A stretch of 64,000 bases of DNA from Paludibacteraceae bacterium (GTDB lineage Bacteria > Bacteroidota > Bacteroidia > Bacteroidales > Paludibacteraceae). A model generated the notes under the pieces. That model was not told the DNA's origin. It worked only from the letters and a program-made list of their open reading frames with translations, and made no database searches. Positions 10,141-20,588 of the stretch are shown here, piece by piece. The translations under genes were made by a program, and so were the position numbers. Location: NCBI GenBank assembly GCA_028694915.1, contig JAQVJY010000009.1, positions 1-64,000 on the forward strand, in the 5' to 3' direction. The first letter of the stretch is position 1, and the number at the start of each line of letters is the position of its first letter.

Positions 10141-11508
10141 CTATAGAATAAATTGTTCTTGTAATTCTGCAAATATACGTTTACGCACTTTGTGATAACG
10201 CACATGAAATAAAATAGCGGCTGTGCCTAATCCAAAGATAAACGCCGCCCAAATACCAACAGCGCCAAATCCACAAACAAACGCCAACACATAGCCGAGT
10301 GGTATATTGATGCAAATATACGCAATAAATGCATACAACATAATAATTTTTACATCGGTCAATCCGCGTAAAATACCTGCGCCAACGGCTTGCATTCCGT
10401 CAGCAAGTTGAAAAATACCAGCCATAACGAGTACTTGCGAACCAACAGATATTACTTCTGGATCAGTTGAAAATGCTTGTGCTATTTGAACTCGAAACAC
10501 AATCAATAAGGTACCCATAATGGCATTAGCCAACAAACATAAATGCACAGAAGCCATCGCAGCCATTTTCAGCCCCTCAATATTCCGTGCTCCCAATTGA
10601 TGACTTACCCGAATAGTGGTTGCCGACGAAATACCCATAACTACCATAAACGCCATGTGCGACATATTATTGGCGATTTGATGCCCCGCCAACGGAGCAG
10701 CACCTAACCACCCTATCATCACACCCGAGAAAGCGAATGCTGAAACTTCCAATAAAATATGTGCAGCAATGGGCAATCCCATGGCCAAAAGCTGTTTTAA
10801 ACGTAACCAACTAAATAACGACCAACGAAAATCTTTACAGTAACTCCACCACTCAGGTTTTAAACGTAACCAAATCAAATACAGCACAGGCATAGAAGCA
10901 CGCGCTATCAATGTAGAAACACCTGCACCAAGTACACCTAATTCAGGAAATCCATATTTGCCAAAAATAAGCAAATAATTAAAAAGTACATTGATAAGAT
11001 TGGCAATAATGGTGATCCACATCGCCACTTTGGTATTGCCAAGCCCTTCCAAAAACTGTTTGATGGAAAAAAAATACATGTGAGGTATGAGACTCACCAC
11101 CAACACTAAAAAATAGGGAATGGCCAATTCTACCACGGCATCAACCTGCCCCATATTATCCATAAAAAAAGAGGTCAGGTACAACAAACTACCAATAACT
11201 ACAGCAGCAAGAGTGGCTAATACAAGGGAATTTTGAAACAACTCCACAATGGTCTGTTTTTCGCCACGCACATAGGCTTGGCCAATAATAGGTGTGGCAC
11301 CTAAGAGAATGCCGATAGAAAACACATAACCAATAGCAAAAACGGCGGAAGCAAAGGACACTGCCGCTAATTCAACCGTACCTAAACGCCCCACCATAAA
11401 GGTATCGACTAATTGCACAACCGCACCACCCAACTGCGAAAACACAATAGGCAAAGCAATTTTCAAATTGCGTTTATAAAAAGGGATATATTCTTTTATA
11501 GTGTTCAT
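10141..11508 (-). CDS. MATE-family efflux transporter
   Basis: Multidrug and toxin extrusion antiporter in the inner membrane, predicted 12 membrane helices, 455 residues from the ATG at 11508. The longer frame to 11526 would add only six residues and starts at a weaker codon context. The N-terminal half shows the family signature QLGGAVVQLVDTFMVGRLG, repeated in the second half (EVSAFAFSGVMIGWLGAAPLAGHQIA). Expected to expel cationic drugs or metabolites using Na+ or H+. An imperfect hairpin separates it from ribBA upstream. Confidence 0.9.
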   Translation of the reverse strand: MNTIKEYIPFYKRNLKIALPIVFSQLGGAVVQLVDTFMVGRLGTVELAAVSFASAVFAIGYVFSIGILLGATPIIGQAYVRGEKQTIVELFQNSLVLATLAAVVIGSLLYLTSFFMDNMGQVDAVVELAIPYFLVLVVSLIPHMYFFSIKQFLEGLGNTKVAMWITIIANLINVLFNYLLIFGKYGFPELGVLGAGVSTLIARASMPVLYLIWLRLKPEWWSYCKDFRWSLFSWLRLKQLLAMGLPIAAHILLEVSAFAFSGVMIGWLGAAPLAGHQIANNMSHMAFMVVMGISSATTIRVSHQLGARNIEGLKMAAMASVHLCLLANAIMGTLLIVFRVQIAQAFSTDPEVISVGSQVLVMAGIFQLADGMQAVGAGILRGLTDVKIIMLYAFIAYICINIPLGYVLAFVCGFGAVGIWAAFIFGLGTAAILFHVRYHKVRKRIFAELQEQFIL

Positions 11509-11533
11509 TTTCCAATTCAATAACAAATTACAA

Positions 11534-11562
11534 ACGCTCCGAAGTACGGCTCCGAAGCGTTT
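11534..11562 (-). terminator. Imperfect hairpin between ribBA and the MATE gene
   Basis: Arms AACGCT and AGCGTT with a partly paired interior; on the minus strand it follows ribBA. A weak T tract makes it a modest terminator. Confidence 0.5.
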
Positions 11563-11590
11563 TAAGTATCAAAAATGAGAGAAAAACCAA

Positions 11591-12799
11591 TTAGATTTTC
11601 TTCAAATTATGACCCATACGCTCTTTTTTTGTCTTCATATAGAAGGCATTATATTTGTTGGGTTCTACTTCTATGGGAATATTTTCTACAATTTCTAAAC
11701 CATACGCTTCCAATCCAATTCGTTTGATTGGATTATTGGTCATCAAACGCATTTTAGAGACGCCTATTTCGCGTAAAATACTAGCACCAACGCCATAATC
11801 ACGTTCATCCGCTTTAAATCCGAGATGTAAATTAGCATCTACTGTATCAAGTCCTTGTTCTTGTAGTTTATAAGCCGCCATCTTGGCCATTAATCCAATA
11901 CCACGACCTTCTTGATTCATATACACAATCACCCCTTTTCCTTCTTTTTCTATTTCACGCATAGCTTTGTGCAACTGCTCACCGCACTCACAACGATTGG
12001 AACCAAAAATATCGCCAGTAGCACACGACGAATGCACACGTACCAAAATAGCTTCATCTGGTTCCCAAGTGCCTTTTATCAAAGCCACATGCTCCAATCC
12101 ATTCGATTTTTGACGAAACGGAATCAAATGAAAATGACCATATTCGGTAGGCATATCTACTTCTACACCTTTTTCTACAATCGATTCTAACTGCAAACGA
12201 TAAGCTATCAAATCACGAATAGTAATCATTTTGATGCCAAATTTTTCGGCAACTTCTTTCAATTCGGTCATACGAGCCATTGAGCCATCCTCATTCATAA
12301 TTTCGATGAGGGCTGCCGCAGGATATAAACCTGCCAACCGTGCCAAATCAATAGCAGCTTCGGTATGTCCTGCACGGCGCAAAACGCCTTTACTTTTAGC
12401 GTACAACGGACTGATATGTCCAGGACGACCAAACGTAGATGCCGTAGATGTAGGATCGGCCAAAGCGCGAATAGTAGCGGCACGATCGGCGGCAGATACA
12501 CCCGTGGTACAACCTTCTAACTTATCGACTGTTACGGTGAATGGTGTTCCTAAAATAGAGGTATTGGTAGATACTTGTTTATCTAAATCAAGTTCCGCAC
12601 AACGCTCTTCGGTCAATGGGGCACATAATACACCACGACCATTAGTCACCATAAAATTCACCTTTTCAGCGGTTATTTTTTCGGCAGCAACAATGAAATC
12701 GCCTTCATTTTCGCGATCTTCATCATCCACAACAATCAAAAATTTGCCTGCGCGAAAGTCGTCAATAGCGGACTCTATCGCTTTCATATTTGTATTCAT
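11591..12799 (-). CDS. ribBA: Bifunctional riboflavin enzyme RibBA (DHBP synthase / GTP cyclohydrolase II)
   Basis: 402 residues. The N-terminal half makes 3,4-dihydroxy-2-butanone 4-phosphate: acidic loop [10 protein letters not shown], then [22 protein letters not shown]. The C-terminal half opens GTP: zinc-binding Cys set in [17 protein letters not shown], and NQEGRGIGL. Both active sites look complete. Both precursors of riboflavin therefore come from this gene, and ribH lies elsewhere in the window. The ATG overlaps the stop of the upstream permease by 4 bp (ATGA), so translation is probably coupled. No FMN riboswitch is seen. Confidence 0.96.
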   Translation of the reverse strand: MNTNMKAIESAIDDFRAGKFLIVVDDEDRENEGDFIVAAEKITAEKVNFMVTNGRGVLCAPLTEERCAELDLDKQVSTNTSILGTPFTVTVDKLEGCTTGVSAADRAATIRALADPTSTASTFGRPGHISPLYAKSKGVLRRAGHTEAAIDLARLAGLYPAAALIEIMNEDGSMARMTELKEVAEKFGIKMITIRDLIAYRLQLESIVEKGVEVDMPTEYGHFHLIPFRQKSNGLEHVALIKGTWEPDEAILVRVHSSCATGDIFGSNRCECGEQLHKAMREIEKEGKGVIVYMNQEGRGIGLMAKMAAYKLQEQGLDTVDANLHLGFKADERDYGVGASILREIGVSKMRLMTNNPIKRIGLEAYGLEIVENIPIEVEPNKYNAFYMKTKKERMGHNLKKI

Positions 12800-14268
12800 A
12801 CTCTCTGTTTTTTAGTAAATAAAAGCTTCATGCGCGCCCAAAAGAGTTTGTATGCATCAGCATTGAACAAACCCGAGTCCGTAGCGGCTTTGTAGGTTAA
12901 GAAAATACCAATTGGGAGCAAAACAGCCGAACTCAACCACATACCTTCCCATACCTGCCACAATCCCTCACGCGCCATTTTTTGACCGGTTGTATCAATA
13001 ATATAATAAATAATGAAAAATGCTACGGAAACCACCACAGGCATTCCCAGACCACCTTTTCGTACAATGGCACCCAACGGCGCGCCAATAAAGAAAAAAA
13101 TCAAGCACGCAAACGACAACGTAAACTTACGATGCCACTCTACGTTATGACGTGTAAAATAATCATCAACTTCACTAATCACAGCTCGGTTGTACTGCAC
13201 GTCATTTGAAACCATTTGTGAACGACTGACAGCTTGGTTCATAACACGCACCATTTCATCCTGCGACATCGTTAAAAACAAGGAATCGGCATCGAGCTGC
13301 ACAGGCACATCGCCACGCTCTAACGCCTCTTCGGATGGCATATTTTCAGGATCGTAACTACGACCGAAATATTTTTGTGTAGTCATATCTTCTGCAAAAT
13401 CATCGCGCAATGAATCACGCAATAGATTAGACGAATCGACATCATGGGTTAGTTTAACAATATCTTTACTAATATGCTGGTCTTGCATCACGGACTCATC
13501 CATACGACTAAAATTGGCGTCAAAATCAATTAACACCTCTTTTTTAGCAAATGTTTCGCGTCGGTATGGAATATTTCCACTTAAACCTGCTGTTTGTTGC
13601 CGATTAAGATTCTCAAAAGCCTCACCGCGGTACATGGTCAACTGAAGGTTCATTTTATCGGCGGTAAGTTTTACAAACGCCGAATCGGCGGTAGTAACCG
13701 ACGCATTCTCAAACCCATTACTAAAATCGTAAATCATGATATTTTTGAGGGCTCCAGTCTCCTTATCACGGTCGCGCACATAAATATTCATGCCATTGAT
13801 ACCCGAATAAAACTCGCCCACAGGGATTTCCAATTCGGGCGATTTTTGACGGATAGAAAACATCAACGTCCACATGCGTTTCTGGGCAAAAGGGATTACA
13901 TTATTGGAAAAGAAAAACGCACCCACACATAAAAAAGCAATAAATATCATCAACGAACGCATAATACGGAAAAGCGAAATACCAGCAGATTTCATGGCCA
14001 ACAATTCCAAATTCTCACCCATGTTGCCAAACGTCATAATAGAAGCCAACAAAATGGCCAACGGCAACGCTAAAGGCACGGAACTCAAAGCTGCGTAAAA
14101 GAAAAATTCGAGCAGAACATCCATAGGTAAACCTTTGCCCACCAAATCGTTGACATGCAACCACAGAAACTGCATCACCACAATAAAGAGGCAAATAAAA
14201 AATGTGGCAAAAAACAACTGGATGAAATTTGCAAATAGGTATGAATCAATACGTTTAATCCGAAACAT
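12796..14268 (-). CDS. LptF/LptG-family LPS export permease (YjgP/YjgQ)
   Basis: Inner-membrane subunit of the ABC machine that lifts lipopolysaccharide toward the outer membrane. About 490 residues from the ATG at 14268: two or three N-terminal helices beginning [18 protein letters not shown], a large periplasmic beta-jellyroll region (about 130-370), and C-terminal helices ([26 protein letters not shown]). Bacteroidota often have a single-subunit version. A -7 element TACCTTTG lies on this strand at 14287-14294. It forms a transcriptional pair with ribBA. Confidence 0.88.
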   Translation of the reverse strand: MFRIKRIDSYLFANFIQLFFATFFICLFIVVMQFLWLHVNDLVGKGLPMDVLLEFFFYAALSSVPLALPLAILLASIMTFGNMGENLELLAMKSAGISLFRIMRSLMIFIAFLCVGAFFFSNNVIPFAQKRMWTLMFSIRQKSPELEIPVGEFYSGINGMNIYVRDRDKETGALKNIMIYDFSNGFENASVTTADSAFVKLTADKMNLQLTMYRGEAFENLNRQQTAGLSGNIPYRRETFAKKEVLIDFDANFSRMDESVMQDQHISKDIVKLTHDVDSSNLLRDSLRDDFAEDMTTQKYFGRSYDPENMPSEEALERGDVPVQLDADSLFLTMSQDEMVRVMNQAVSRSQMVSNDVQYNRAVISEVDDYFTRHNVEWHRKFTLSFACLIFFFIGAPLGAIVRKGGLGMPVVVSVAFFIIYYIIDTTGQKMAREGLWQVWEGMWLSSAVLLPIGIFLTYKAATDSGLFNADAYKLFWARMKLLFTKKQRV

Positions 14269-14300
14269 AGATATCATTTTGATTCACAAAGGTAACATAA

Positions 14301-14330
14301 ATAAAGCAAACTGCGAACAGTTTGCTTTAT
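14301..14330 (-). terminator. Hairpin terminator with TTCG tetraloop
   Basis: On the minus strand the 13-bp stem ATAAAGCAAACTG closes a TTCG loop, followed by TTTA-rich sequence; it ends the START-domain gene upstream of the permease. Confidence 0.75.
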
Positions 14331-14353
14331 ATTTGATAAATATTAAGATTCCA

Positions 14354-14737
14354 TTACATTCCCGTAACGCGACGTAATTTATCTATTTGTGTATTCCACA
14401 GCAGAATAGCATCTTCCACATCGCCTTCATCAGCAAAATCGGTAATCGTAAGCGACACATCGCCGGTGAGTTCCAACTCTTGAATAGCCAGTTCAAAAAA
14501 CGTATCAACAGGTTCGTTCAACCAACGAAAACGTACCAAGACGCCATCTTTACAAGCTTGAAGTTGCGCTTGCTCCGAATGCCCTTTCCAAGTAAACACA
14601 AAATCGTCGCCGGTATTGCTTACTTTATCAGCGAACCACTCTTGCAAACCATCGGCAGTACTAATACATTTCCACAAAATGGCTTTTGAAACCTTTTCTA
14701 AAGGATATTCAACCGTATATTTTTCTTTTTTCATCAT
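14354..14737 (-). CDS. START-like domain protein (SRPBCC superfamily)
   Basis: 127 residues. The pattern KVSKAILWKCISTADGLQEWFADKV, then DFVFTWKGHSEQAQL, is that of the small Bacteroidota START-like/AHSA1-type proteins, which have a single hydrophobic-cavity fold. The ligand and role are not known. It sits between cdd and the permease operon with its own terminator. Confidence 0.75.
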   Translation of the reverse strand: MMKKEKYTVEYPLEKVSKAILWKCISTADGLQEWFADKVSNTGDDFVFTWKGHSEQAQLQACKDGVLVRFRWLNEPVDTFFELAIQELELTGDVSLTITDFADEGDVEDAILLWNTQIDKLRRVTGM

Positions 14738-14802
14738 AACTCACTATTTTAATCTCACGACTAAATAGGCTTCATCTTCGCTCACGCTGAGCGCAGTAAG
14801 GA

Positions 14803-15282
14803 TTAAACCAAACTTTCTTTATCAAAAGCCAAAGGCATCAAGTCGCGTACTTGTTTTAATTTATAAACATACTCTGTTCCATAGAGTAGCACTTCAATAG
14901 GACGACGGAAACGTTCTTCACTTTCCAACAACACCTGACGACATGAGCCGCACGGCGTAATAGGTTGAGCCAAAAATGCGCCTTCGGTTTGCGTTGCAAT
15001 AGCCAAAGCCACTGGCGCCACATCGGGATATTGTGAATTGGCATAAAACATAGTAACACGTTCAGCGCACAAACCCGATGGGTAAGCGGCATTTTCTTGG
15101 TTACTACCTTGCAAAACAACATTATTGGCTAAGCGCAAAGCAGCACCTACCTGAAATTTGGAATAGGGGGCATACGAACGTTCTGTCGCAGCTTTAGCTT
15201 GGTTTACTAAAGCCTGATCCGATTCACTTAATTCGTCGAAGCGATATACTTCAATCTCTGTTTCAATCTTTTTTAATCGCAT
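14803..15282 (-). CDS. cdd: Cytidine deaminase
   Basis: Deaminates cytidine and deoxycytidine to uridines for pyrimidine salvage. 159 residues from the ATG at 15282; an upstream ATG at 15327 is in frame but would add a segment that the family lacks. Zinc ligands and the catalytic Glu are in CAE (72-74) and PCGSC (110-114), and NQENAAYPSGLCAE is intact. This is the homotetrameric type by size. Confidence 0.93.
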   Translation of the reverse strand: MRLKKIETEIEVYRFDELSESDQALVNQAKAATERSYAPYSKFQVGAALRLANNVVLQGSNQENAAYPSGLCAERVTMFYANSQYPDVAPVALAIATQTEGAFLAQPITPCGSCRQVLLESEERFRRPIEVLLYGTEYVYKLKQVRDLMPLAFDKESLV

Positions 15283-15327
15283 AATATAACTACAATCTTT
15301 GATAAAAAACGTTTTAAAGTTTGGCAA

Positions 15328-15698
15328 ATATACAATATTTTAGGCACATCTAGCATATAAGCTAAAAAAAATGATACCTTTGCAGCCAAAAAAAAGACCT
15401 TTTTCACAAAAGGTCTTTTTACAATAATTTCTCAGTATTAGGTTTTAAGGTAAAAAAGATTTTGGTCTTGTCCTTCTTTACGATTGCAAAGTAACAACCT
15501 TTTTACCAATAGCAACAAATAAAAAAACATATTCTATAACATATTTTTATCAAATCGTAAGACATCACACCTAGCAACTAACGCAAGCGCCATTAGAGAG
15601 TAATTAAAAACGTATATAACAGCGTTTTAAAACGAATACGAAATCGTAATCAACAATTAAAAAACTATAATTTAACACTTTTCATCCTCATCAAAATC
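15328..15698. other. Intergenic region of 370 bp
   Basis: AT-rich and without a credible ORF. It holds the candidate sRNA described at 15388-15480 and a lone + strand TACCTTTG at 15375-15382. Beyond 15520 I see no further structure. Confidence 0.6.
15388..15480 (-). ncRNA. Candidate small RNA next to cdd
   Basis: On the minus strand a promoter-like pair, TTTG (15516-15519) and TTACTTTG (15487-15494), spacing 21, is followed about 90 nt later by a 13-bp hairpin (15391-15420) with a run of eight T. No ORF lies in between. The -7 departs at one base from TAnnTTTG. The signals are visible; that an RNA is made is inference. I do not recognise a known RNA family. Confidence 0.45.
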
Positions 15699-16448
15699 AT
15701 GAAAAACTGCCAAATCATCAAAAAAATGATCTTTTTCATTTTTCTTTTTTCGCCATTTTTTAGCACTGCACAGAACTTTCAAGTACATTACGACTTAGGT
15801 GCTGGCCGTAAATACGTCACCACTACGTTCGAAACATTCAAAATGGACCCTATTGGCAATACCTTTGTATTTGTCGATTTTGACTTCAATTTTGCCGATA
15901 AAAACAATGCAAATTTCACCTATTATAATCCAGGCTTGGCTTACATGGAAATTGCGCGCTGCTTTACACTCTCTAAAAAAGTGCCTCTCAGCGCACAAAT
16001 AGAGTACAATGGCGGTTTCTTTTTGAACGCTACAGGCAATGGGCTTGCGGTAAACAACTCTTTTTTAGGTGGATTGGATTATTTTATGCATAGCAAAGAT
16101 TTTTCACGTACCTATAATATTAAAGTACTTTACAAATATATTATGGGCAAAGAACCTGCTTCGTTTCAAATTACAGGCGTGTGGGGCATGAATTTCTTCA
16201 AAAATCGGTTATCGTTTAACGGATTTGCCGATTTTTGGTACGAACGCAACACCAATTTCCTCAATGCACGTGCCGAATTACTCACCATACCAACACAAAC
16301 CCAGTTTGTATTTATAACCGAACCACAACTTTGGTGGAACATCACGCCATACGCGGCTGTAGGTACTGAGCTGGAAATGAGCGTCAATTTTGGTTCGACC
16401 GATGGATTTAAGATTTGTCCTACCATTGGCGCGAAATATACGTTCTAA
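15699..16448 (+). CDS. DUF5020-type outer-membrane barrel protein
   Basis: 249 residues with a signal peptide (FFIFLFSPFFSTAQ). The mature part alternates short amphipathic beta strands ending in aromatic residues (final residue Phe in GAKYTF), as in Tsx-like nucleoside channels and the Bacteroidota DUF5020 family. Features such as YDLGAGRKYVTTTFETFKMD and FVFVDFDFNF fit that group. It probably sits in the outer membrane as a small-solute channel; the substrate is not shown. It is monocistronic and followed by tRNA-Asp. Confidence 0.7.
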   Translation: MKNCQIIKKMIFFIFLFSPFFSTAQNFQVHYDLGAGRKYVTTTFETFKMDPIGNTFVFVDFDFNFADKNNANFTYYNPGLAYMEIARCFTLSKKVPLSAQIEYNGGFFLNATGNGLAVNNSFLGGLDYFMHSKDFSRTYNIKVLYKYIMGKEPASFQITGVWGMNFFKNRLSFNGFADFWYERNTNFLNARAELLTIPTQTQFVFITEPQLWWNITPYAAVGTELEMSVNFGSTDGFKICPTIGAKYTF

Positions 16449-16474
16449 AAAAATCACTTTTTTTTCGCAAAAAT

Positions 16475-16505
16475 TTTGTAGATATCAAAAAATCCATTAC
16501 CTTTG
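16475..16505 (+). promoter_or_regulatory. Promoter of tRNA-Asp
   Basis: TTTG at 16475-16478 and TACCTTTG at 16498-16505 with 19 bp between: a perfect Bacteroidetes promoter, 27 bp before the tRNA. Confidence 0.85.
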
Positions 16506-16531
16506 CACCACTTTTCTAAGGGAAAGTTACC

Positions 16532-16605
16532 GGTGTGGTAGTTCAGTTGGTTAGAATACATGCCTGTCACGCATGGGGTCGCGGGTTCGAGTCCCGTCCG
16601 CACCG
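16532..16605 (+). tRNA. tRNA-Asp (anticodon GTC)
   Basis: 74-nt cloverleaf: acceptor GGTGTGG/CCGCACC, anticodon loop CTGTCAC giving GTC, T-arm GGGTTCGAGTCCC. CCA is not encoded. Confidence 0.97.
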
Positions 16606-16606
16606 C

Positions 16607-16642
16607 AAAAAAAGACGCTAAATAACTTTAGCGTCTTTTTTT
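16607..16642 (+). terminator. Terminator of tRNA-Asp
   Basis: Stem AAAAGACGCTAAA and its complement around TAAC, ending in a T run. Confidence 0.9.
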
Positions 16643-16704
16643 TATTTTTACGACACCCGATACAGCACCCAAAAAACATTTAAAGTCTACATTTTATACA
16701 AAAA

Positions 16705-16729
16705 AAGATGCGACTTAAAGTCGCATCTT
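16705..16729 (-). terminator. Terminator of the outer-membrane barrel gene
   Basis: 11-bp stem AAGATGCGACT with a 3-nt loop, followed on the minus strand by seven T. Confidence 0.85.
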
Positions 16730-16776
16730 AAAAATACTAAATTAATTAGCTGTATTACACTAATTACAAAGTTTAT

Positions 16777-17550
16777 TTAGAAATGGAAGGTCATACGAAG
16801 TGAACCTGCAGGGCCAAAAATAGTATTTAAGTTATTGCTATCCATACCAAAAGTAGATCCACCTTCGTTCTGAACTGTTTCAGTAACCACGCCACCTGCT
16901 TCACGTACATCAATTGCTTTACCTACACTTGTAAATGCAACGCCCCAACCAAATTCACCACCAACCGAAATTTTAGGAAACACAAAGTATTCAACACCAG
17001 CAAAAGCACGTGCACCTAAACCAAACATAAAACCATTTTTACTCTTTTGAAGAGTTGAAGTTGGAGCTGCTGGGTCACCATACGTGAAACTAGTTGCACC
17101 ACTACCAACGGCTAAACCAACTTCACCACCATAATAACCTTGTAAACGAGAAATACCACGACGAAATTCCACACCAGCAGTTAAACCCAAATCAAATGAA
17201 GAAGCTGTAGCCTTATCTTCAGTATAATTAGGCAAATCGGTCAATTCATTTTTCGTAGTAGTTGAGTTAATTCCTAAGCGTGCACCTAAACGGTATGCTT
17301 TGGTGTCAGTCACAAAATACTTTCCAATAATGGTTCTATTTCCTGAAAGGAAATTCATAGTTGGAGCTACATTTGTACCATTAGCACCTATTAAATTACC
17401 GGCAAAATCAAGAAATGGTGTAGCATCAACGCTCAAAGCCCAGTCTCCTGCTGTTGGAAGGATTGGTGTACCTTTTTTAGATGTTAATTCCTGTGCAGAT
17501 GTTAACATCGTCAATAAACTTACCACTAGAAGCAAACTAATTTTTTTCAT
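16777..17550 (-). CDS. Outer-membrane beta-barrel protein
   Basis: 257 residues, signal peptide MKKISLLLVVSLLTMLTSAQ. The mature sequence is Gly- and aromatic-rich with strands such as YRLGARLGIN, FDLGLTAGVEFRRG, FGLGARAFAGVEYF and the terminal SLRMTFHF, whose final Phe fits BAM-dependent insertion. This is the small OmpW/OmpA-barrel type common in the phylum. No enzymatic residues are recognisable. A 5' leader of about 120 nt is likely, since a -7 element TACCTTTG lies on this strand at 17681-17688. Confidence 0.7.
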   Translation of the reverse strand: MKKISLLLVVSLLTMLTSAQELTSKKGTPILPTAGDWALSVDATPFLDFAGNLIGANGTNVAPTMNFLSGNRTIIGKYFVTDTKAYRLGARLGINSTTTKNELTDLPNYTEDKATASSFDLGLTAGVEFRRGISRLQGYYGGEVGLAVGSGATSFTYGDPAAPTSTLQKSKNGFMFGLGARAFAGVEYFVFPKISVGGEFGWGVAFTSVGKAIDVREAGGVVTETVQNEGGSTFGMDSNNLNTIFGPAGSLRMTFHF

Positions 17551-17968
17551 AATAATAAAATTTAATTAAACATTTAATGCCTACTCTATTCGATTTTCGG
17601 CGACCTCGTATATTGATAATTACTTGTATTTCAATACAAAAAACACTCTTTATTAGGAATATATAATTATAAATATGAGGCAAAGGTAGTAAATAATGTG
17701 AAAAAATAATAAAATTAATATTAAAAATATTAAAAAGGATAAGAAATTGGAGCTATTTTCATACGTTAAATGCTCACTAACAGATATTTGTACAATATAA
17801 CCTAGACAAACTATTTAAATGTAAAAAGTTGATAAGTGTAAGGGAGTCTCAAAAATCAAAACCAACTACACCTTAAAATTACAGCAAAATGACACCTTGT
17901 ATATTAGAAGAAAAAAATGTAACTTTGCGCCACTTTTAAGAGTTTTAAAAATATAAATGTAATTTTTT
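17551..17968. other. Intergenic region of 418 bp
   Basis: Divergent promoter region. It holds the -7 element of the barrel gene on the minus strand (17681-17688) and the pnp promoter on the plus strand (about 17896-17927). Between them is AT-rich sequence in which I see no gene. Confidence 0.6.
17896..17927 (+). promoter_or_regulatory. Promoter of pnp
   Basis: -7 TAACTTTG at 17920-17927; a weak CTTG -33 element 20 bp upstream. A 5' leader of about 35 nt results. Confidence 0.6.
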
Positions 17969-20218
17969 ATGAATGTAGTTACAAAAACCATCACACTCGG
18001 TGATGGACGCACCATTACCATTGAAACAGGCAAATTAGCTAAACAAGCTGATGGTGCCGTAATGGTAACCATGGGCAAAACCATGTTGTTGGCCACTGTA
18101 TGTAGTGCCAAAGATGCCGCTCCAGGCACCGACTTTATGCCACTTTCGGTGGATTATAAAGAAAAATTTGCTGCTAACGGACGTTTCCCAGGTGGCTTTA
18201 CACGTCGCGAAGGCCGCGCTTCTGATTACGAAATTCTCGTATCACGTTTGGTTGACCGCGCTTTGCGCCCACTATTCCCAGACGATTATCACGCTGAAAC
18301 ATTTGTTAATGTCACACTCTACTCGGCCGATGGCGAAGATATGCCTGATGCTTTAGCTGGTTTGGCTGCTTCTGCTGCTATTGCTGTTTCAGACATTCCG
18401 TTTCACGGACCAATTTCCGAAGTTCGCGTAGCTCGCATCGATGGAAAATTTGTTATCAATCCTACGTTCGAAGCACTCGAAAAAGCTGATATGGACATTA
18501 TGGTTGCTGCCACTTTGGACAACATCATGATGGTGGAAGGCGAAATGAAAGAAGTGTCAGAAATGGATTTATTGGAAGCTATGCGCGTAGCTCATGAAGC
18601 TATTAAAGTGCATTGCCAAGCCCAATTAGAATTAATGGAAGCTGCTGGTAAAACTGTAAAACGTACTTATTGCCACGAAGTAAATGATGAAGCACTTCGT
18701 CAAGATGTACACGAAAAAACATTTGCTAAAGCATACGCTTTGGCTACAGCTTGTAACACCGACAAACATGCACGCTCAGAAAACTTCGAAGCTGTATTGA
18801 AAGAATATAAAGCCACTTTTAGTGCTGAGGAATTAGCCGAAAAAGAAGGCATGATTAACCGTTACTACCACGACGTAGAAAAAGAAGCTATGCGTCGTAG
18901 TATTTTGGATGAAGGCAAACGTCTTGACGGTCGTAAAACTACTGAAATTCGTCCTATCTGGAGCGAAGTAGGTTACTTACCTGGCCCACACGGATCGGCT
19001 GTTTTTACACGTGGTGAAACTCAATCGTTAACTTCGGTTACTTTGGGAACAAAACGTGACGAAAAAATGGTAGATGAAGCCTTAATGCAAGGCAACGAAC
19101 GTTTCTTATTGCATTACAATTTCCCTCCATTTTCTACAGGCGAAGCTCGCGCTTCACGCGGTATTGGTCGTCGCGAAATTGGTCACGGGAACTTGGCTTT
19201 CCGCGCTTTAAAACCAATGATTCCGACCGATTATCCTTACGTAGTACGCGTTGTTTCTGATATTTTGGAATCAAACGGTTCGTCGTCAATGGCTACCGTT
19301 TGTGCTGGAACTTTAGCTTTAATGGATGCTGGTGTACCTATCAAAAAACCAGTTTCAGGTATTGCTATGGGACTTATTTCAGAAAACAAAGGCAAAAACT
19401 TTGCCGTATTGTCTGATATTTTGGGCGACGAAGACCACCTTGGCGATATGGACTTTAAAGTAACCGGAACCAAAGATGGTATCACTGCTACACAAATGGA
19501 CATCAAGGTTGATGGTTTGAGTTTTGAAATCCTCGAAAAAGCATTGATGCAAGCTCACGATGGTCGTATGCATATTTTGGGTAAAATACTTGAAACCATG
19601 CCAGAACCTCGTGCCGACTTGAAAGAACATGCACCACGCATTGTTACCATGATGATTCCAAAAGAATTGATTGGTGCTGTAATCGGGCCTGGTGGAAAAA
19701 TCATTCAAGGTATTCAAGCTGAATCAGGAGCTACCGTTTCTATAGAAGAAGTAGATGGTGGTGGCCGTATCGAAATAGCTGGCACCAACAAAGCAGCTAT
19801 CGACTGCGCGATGGACAAAATCAAAGGTATCGTATCGTTACCAGAAATTGGCGAAGTATATCCTTCAAAGGTAAAATCAATTATGGCCTACGGCGCATTT
19901 GTTGAATTTATGCCTGGTAAAGAAGGTTTATTGCACATTTCTGAAATCAATTGGCAACGTTTCGACACCATGGAACAAACAGGTTTGAAAGAAGGCGACA
20001 AAATCGATGTTAAACTTTTGGAAGTCGATCAAAAAACTGGTAAGTTCAAATTATCAGCTAAAGTTTTGAAAGAAAAACCAGAAGGTTATGCAGAACCAGA
20101 ACGCCGTCCTCGCCCTGAACGTGGTGAAAGAGACGAACGTCGTCCTCGTCCTGATCGCGGAGAACGTCCTGAACGTAAAGATTTCCGTGACCCAGAAAAT
20201 CGTAACGATCTCGTATAA
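17969..20218 (+). CDS. pnp: Polynucleotide phosphorylase
   Basis: 749 residues. A phosphorolytic 3'-5' exoribonuclease of mRNA decay, acting as a trimer in the cytosol. Two RNase PH domains (about 1-230 and 320-550) are joined by an all-alpha linker; the second carries the catalytic-site [22 protein letters not shown] domain ([17 protein letters not shown]) and an S1 domain ([20 protein letters not shown]) follow. The C-terminal tail is a low-complexity Arg/Pro/Glu segment with RPERGE-type repeats, a common Bacteroidota addition that may bind RNA or partners. Confidence 0.97.
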   Translation: MNVVTKTITLGDGRTITIETGKLAKQADGAVMVTMGKTMLLATVCSAKDAAPGTDFMPLSVDYKEKFAANGRFPGGFTRREGRASDYEILVSRLVDRALRPLFPDDYHAETFVNVTLYSADGEDMPDALAGLAASAAIAVSDIPFHGPISEVRVARIDGKFVINPTFEALEKADMDIMVAATLDNIMMVEGEMKEVSEMDLLEAMRVAHEAIKVHCQAQLELMEAAGKTVKRTYCHEVNDEALRQDVHEKTFAKAYALATACNTDKHARSENFEAVLKEYKATFSAEELAEKEGMINRYYHDVEKEAMRRSILDEGKRLDGRKTTEIRPIWSEVGYLPGPHGSAVFTRGETQSLTSVTLGTKRDEKMVDEALMQGNERFLLHYNFPPFSTGEARASRGIGRREIGHGNLAFRALKPMIPTDYPYVVRVVSDILESNGSSSMATVCAGTLALMDAGVPIKKPVSGIAMGLISENKGKNFAVLSDILGDEDHLGDMDFKVTGTKDGITATQMDIKVDGLSFEILEKALMQAHDGRMHILGKILETMPEPRADLKEHAPRIVTMMIPKELIGAVIGPGGKIIQGIQAESGATVSIEEVDGGGRIEIAGTNKAAIDCAMDKIKGIVSLPEIGEVYPSKVKSIMAYGAFVEFMPGKEGLLHISEINWQRFDTMEQTGLKEGDKIDVKLLEVDQKTGKFKLSAKVLKEKPEGYAEPERRPRPERGERDERRPRPDRGERPERKDFRDPENRNDLV

Positions 20219-20223
20219 TAATT

Positions 20224-20260
20224 AAACTAAGGCTTAGCAAACTGTTGAGCCTTAGTTTTT
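20224..20260 (+). terminator. Terminator of pnp
   Basis: 11-bp stem AAACTAAGGCT and its complement with a 13-nt loop and T run, immediately before tRNA-Arg. Confidence 0.8.
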
Positions 20261-20262
20261 AT

Positions 20263-20334
20263 GCGCCCGTAGTTTAATGGATAAAATGGTGGATTCCGGT
20301 TCCTCTGATGGCAGTTCGATTCTGCCCGGGCGTA
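20263..20334 (+). tRNA. tRNA-Arg (anticodon CCG)
   Basis: 72-nt cloverleaf: acceptor GCGCCCG/CGGGCGT with a G-U first pair, anticodon loop TTCCGGT giving CCG, T-arm GGCAGTTCGATTCTGCC. The anticodon stem has one T-T mismatch. No separate promoter is clear, so it may be read through from pnp. Confidence 0.93.
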
Positions 20335-20341
20335 CACAAAA

Positions 20342-20373
20342 AAAACGATTTGCAAATTGCAAATCGTTTTTTT
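20342..20373 (+). terminator. Terminator of tRNA-Arg
   Basis: 14-bp stem AAAACGATTTGCAA and its complement ending in a T run; it can also end the convergent ferredoxin operon. Confidence 0.85.
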
Positions 20374-20393
20374 ATGGAAATAACAATAGTACT

Positions 20394-20573
20394 TTAAGAT
20401 TTTACTACCGCTCCCAACGGACAACTTCTGGAACACTTACCACATTCGATACATAAATCGTTATCAATTACAGGTAAACCATAGCCTTGTTGCGAAATAG
20501 CTTGTACTGGACAGATATTTACCAATGGACAGCGATGATTTTGTGGACAAGTGTGAGCGTCAATTACTAGCAT
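20394..20573 (-). CDS. Small 4Fe-4S ferredoxin-like protein
   Basis: 59 residues. The C-terminal half has a classic binding motif, Cys41-x2-Cys-x2-Cys-x3-Cys-Pro. The N-terminal half has a degenerate set, Cys9, Cys15 and Cys21-Pro, with five residues between each, which with Cys51 could complete a second site. It is the last gene of an operon with thioredoxin, DUF2892 and DUF6132 genes, under the operator shared with the peroxiredoxin. A redox carrier or iron-sulfur sensor for peroxide stress is likely; the partner is unknown. Confidence 0.8.
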   Translation of the reverse strand: MLVIDAHTCPQNHRCPLVNICPVQAISQQGYGLPVIDNDLCIECGKCSRSCPLGAVVKS

Positions 20574-20588
20574 AGATGATTACTTATT

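Noticed and set aside
15375..15382. Plus-strand TACCTTTG as a promoter for the DUF5020 gene
   Set aside because: No -33 element and a strong hairpin with T run follows after 8 bp; it would be ended at once.
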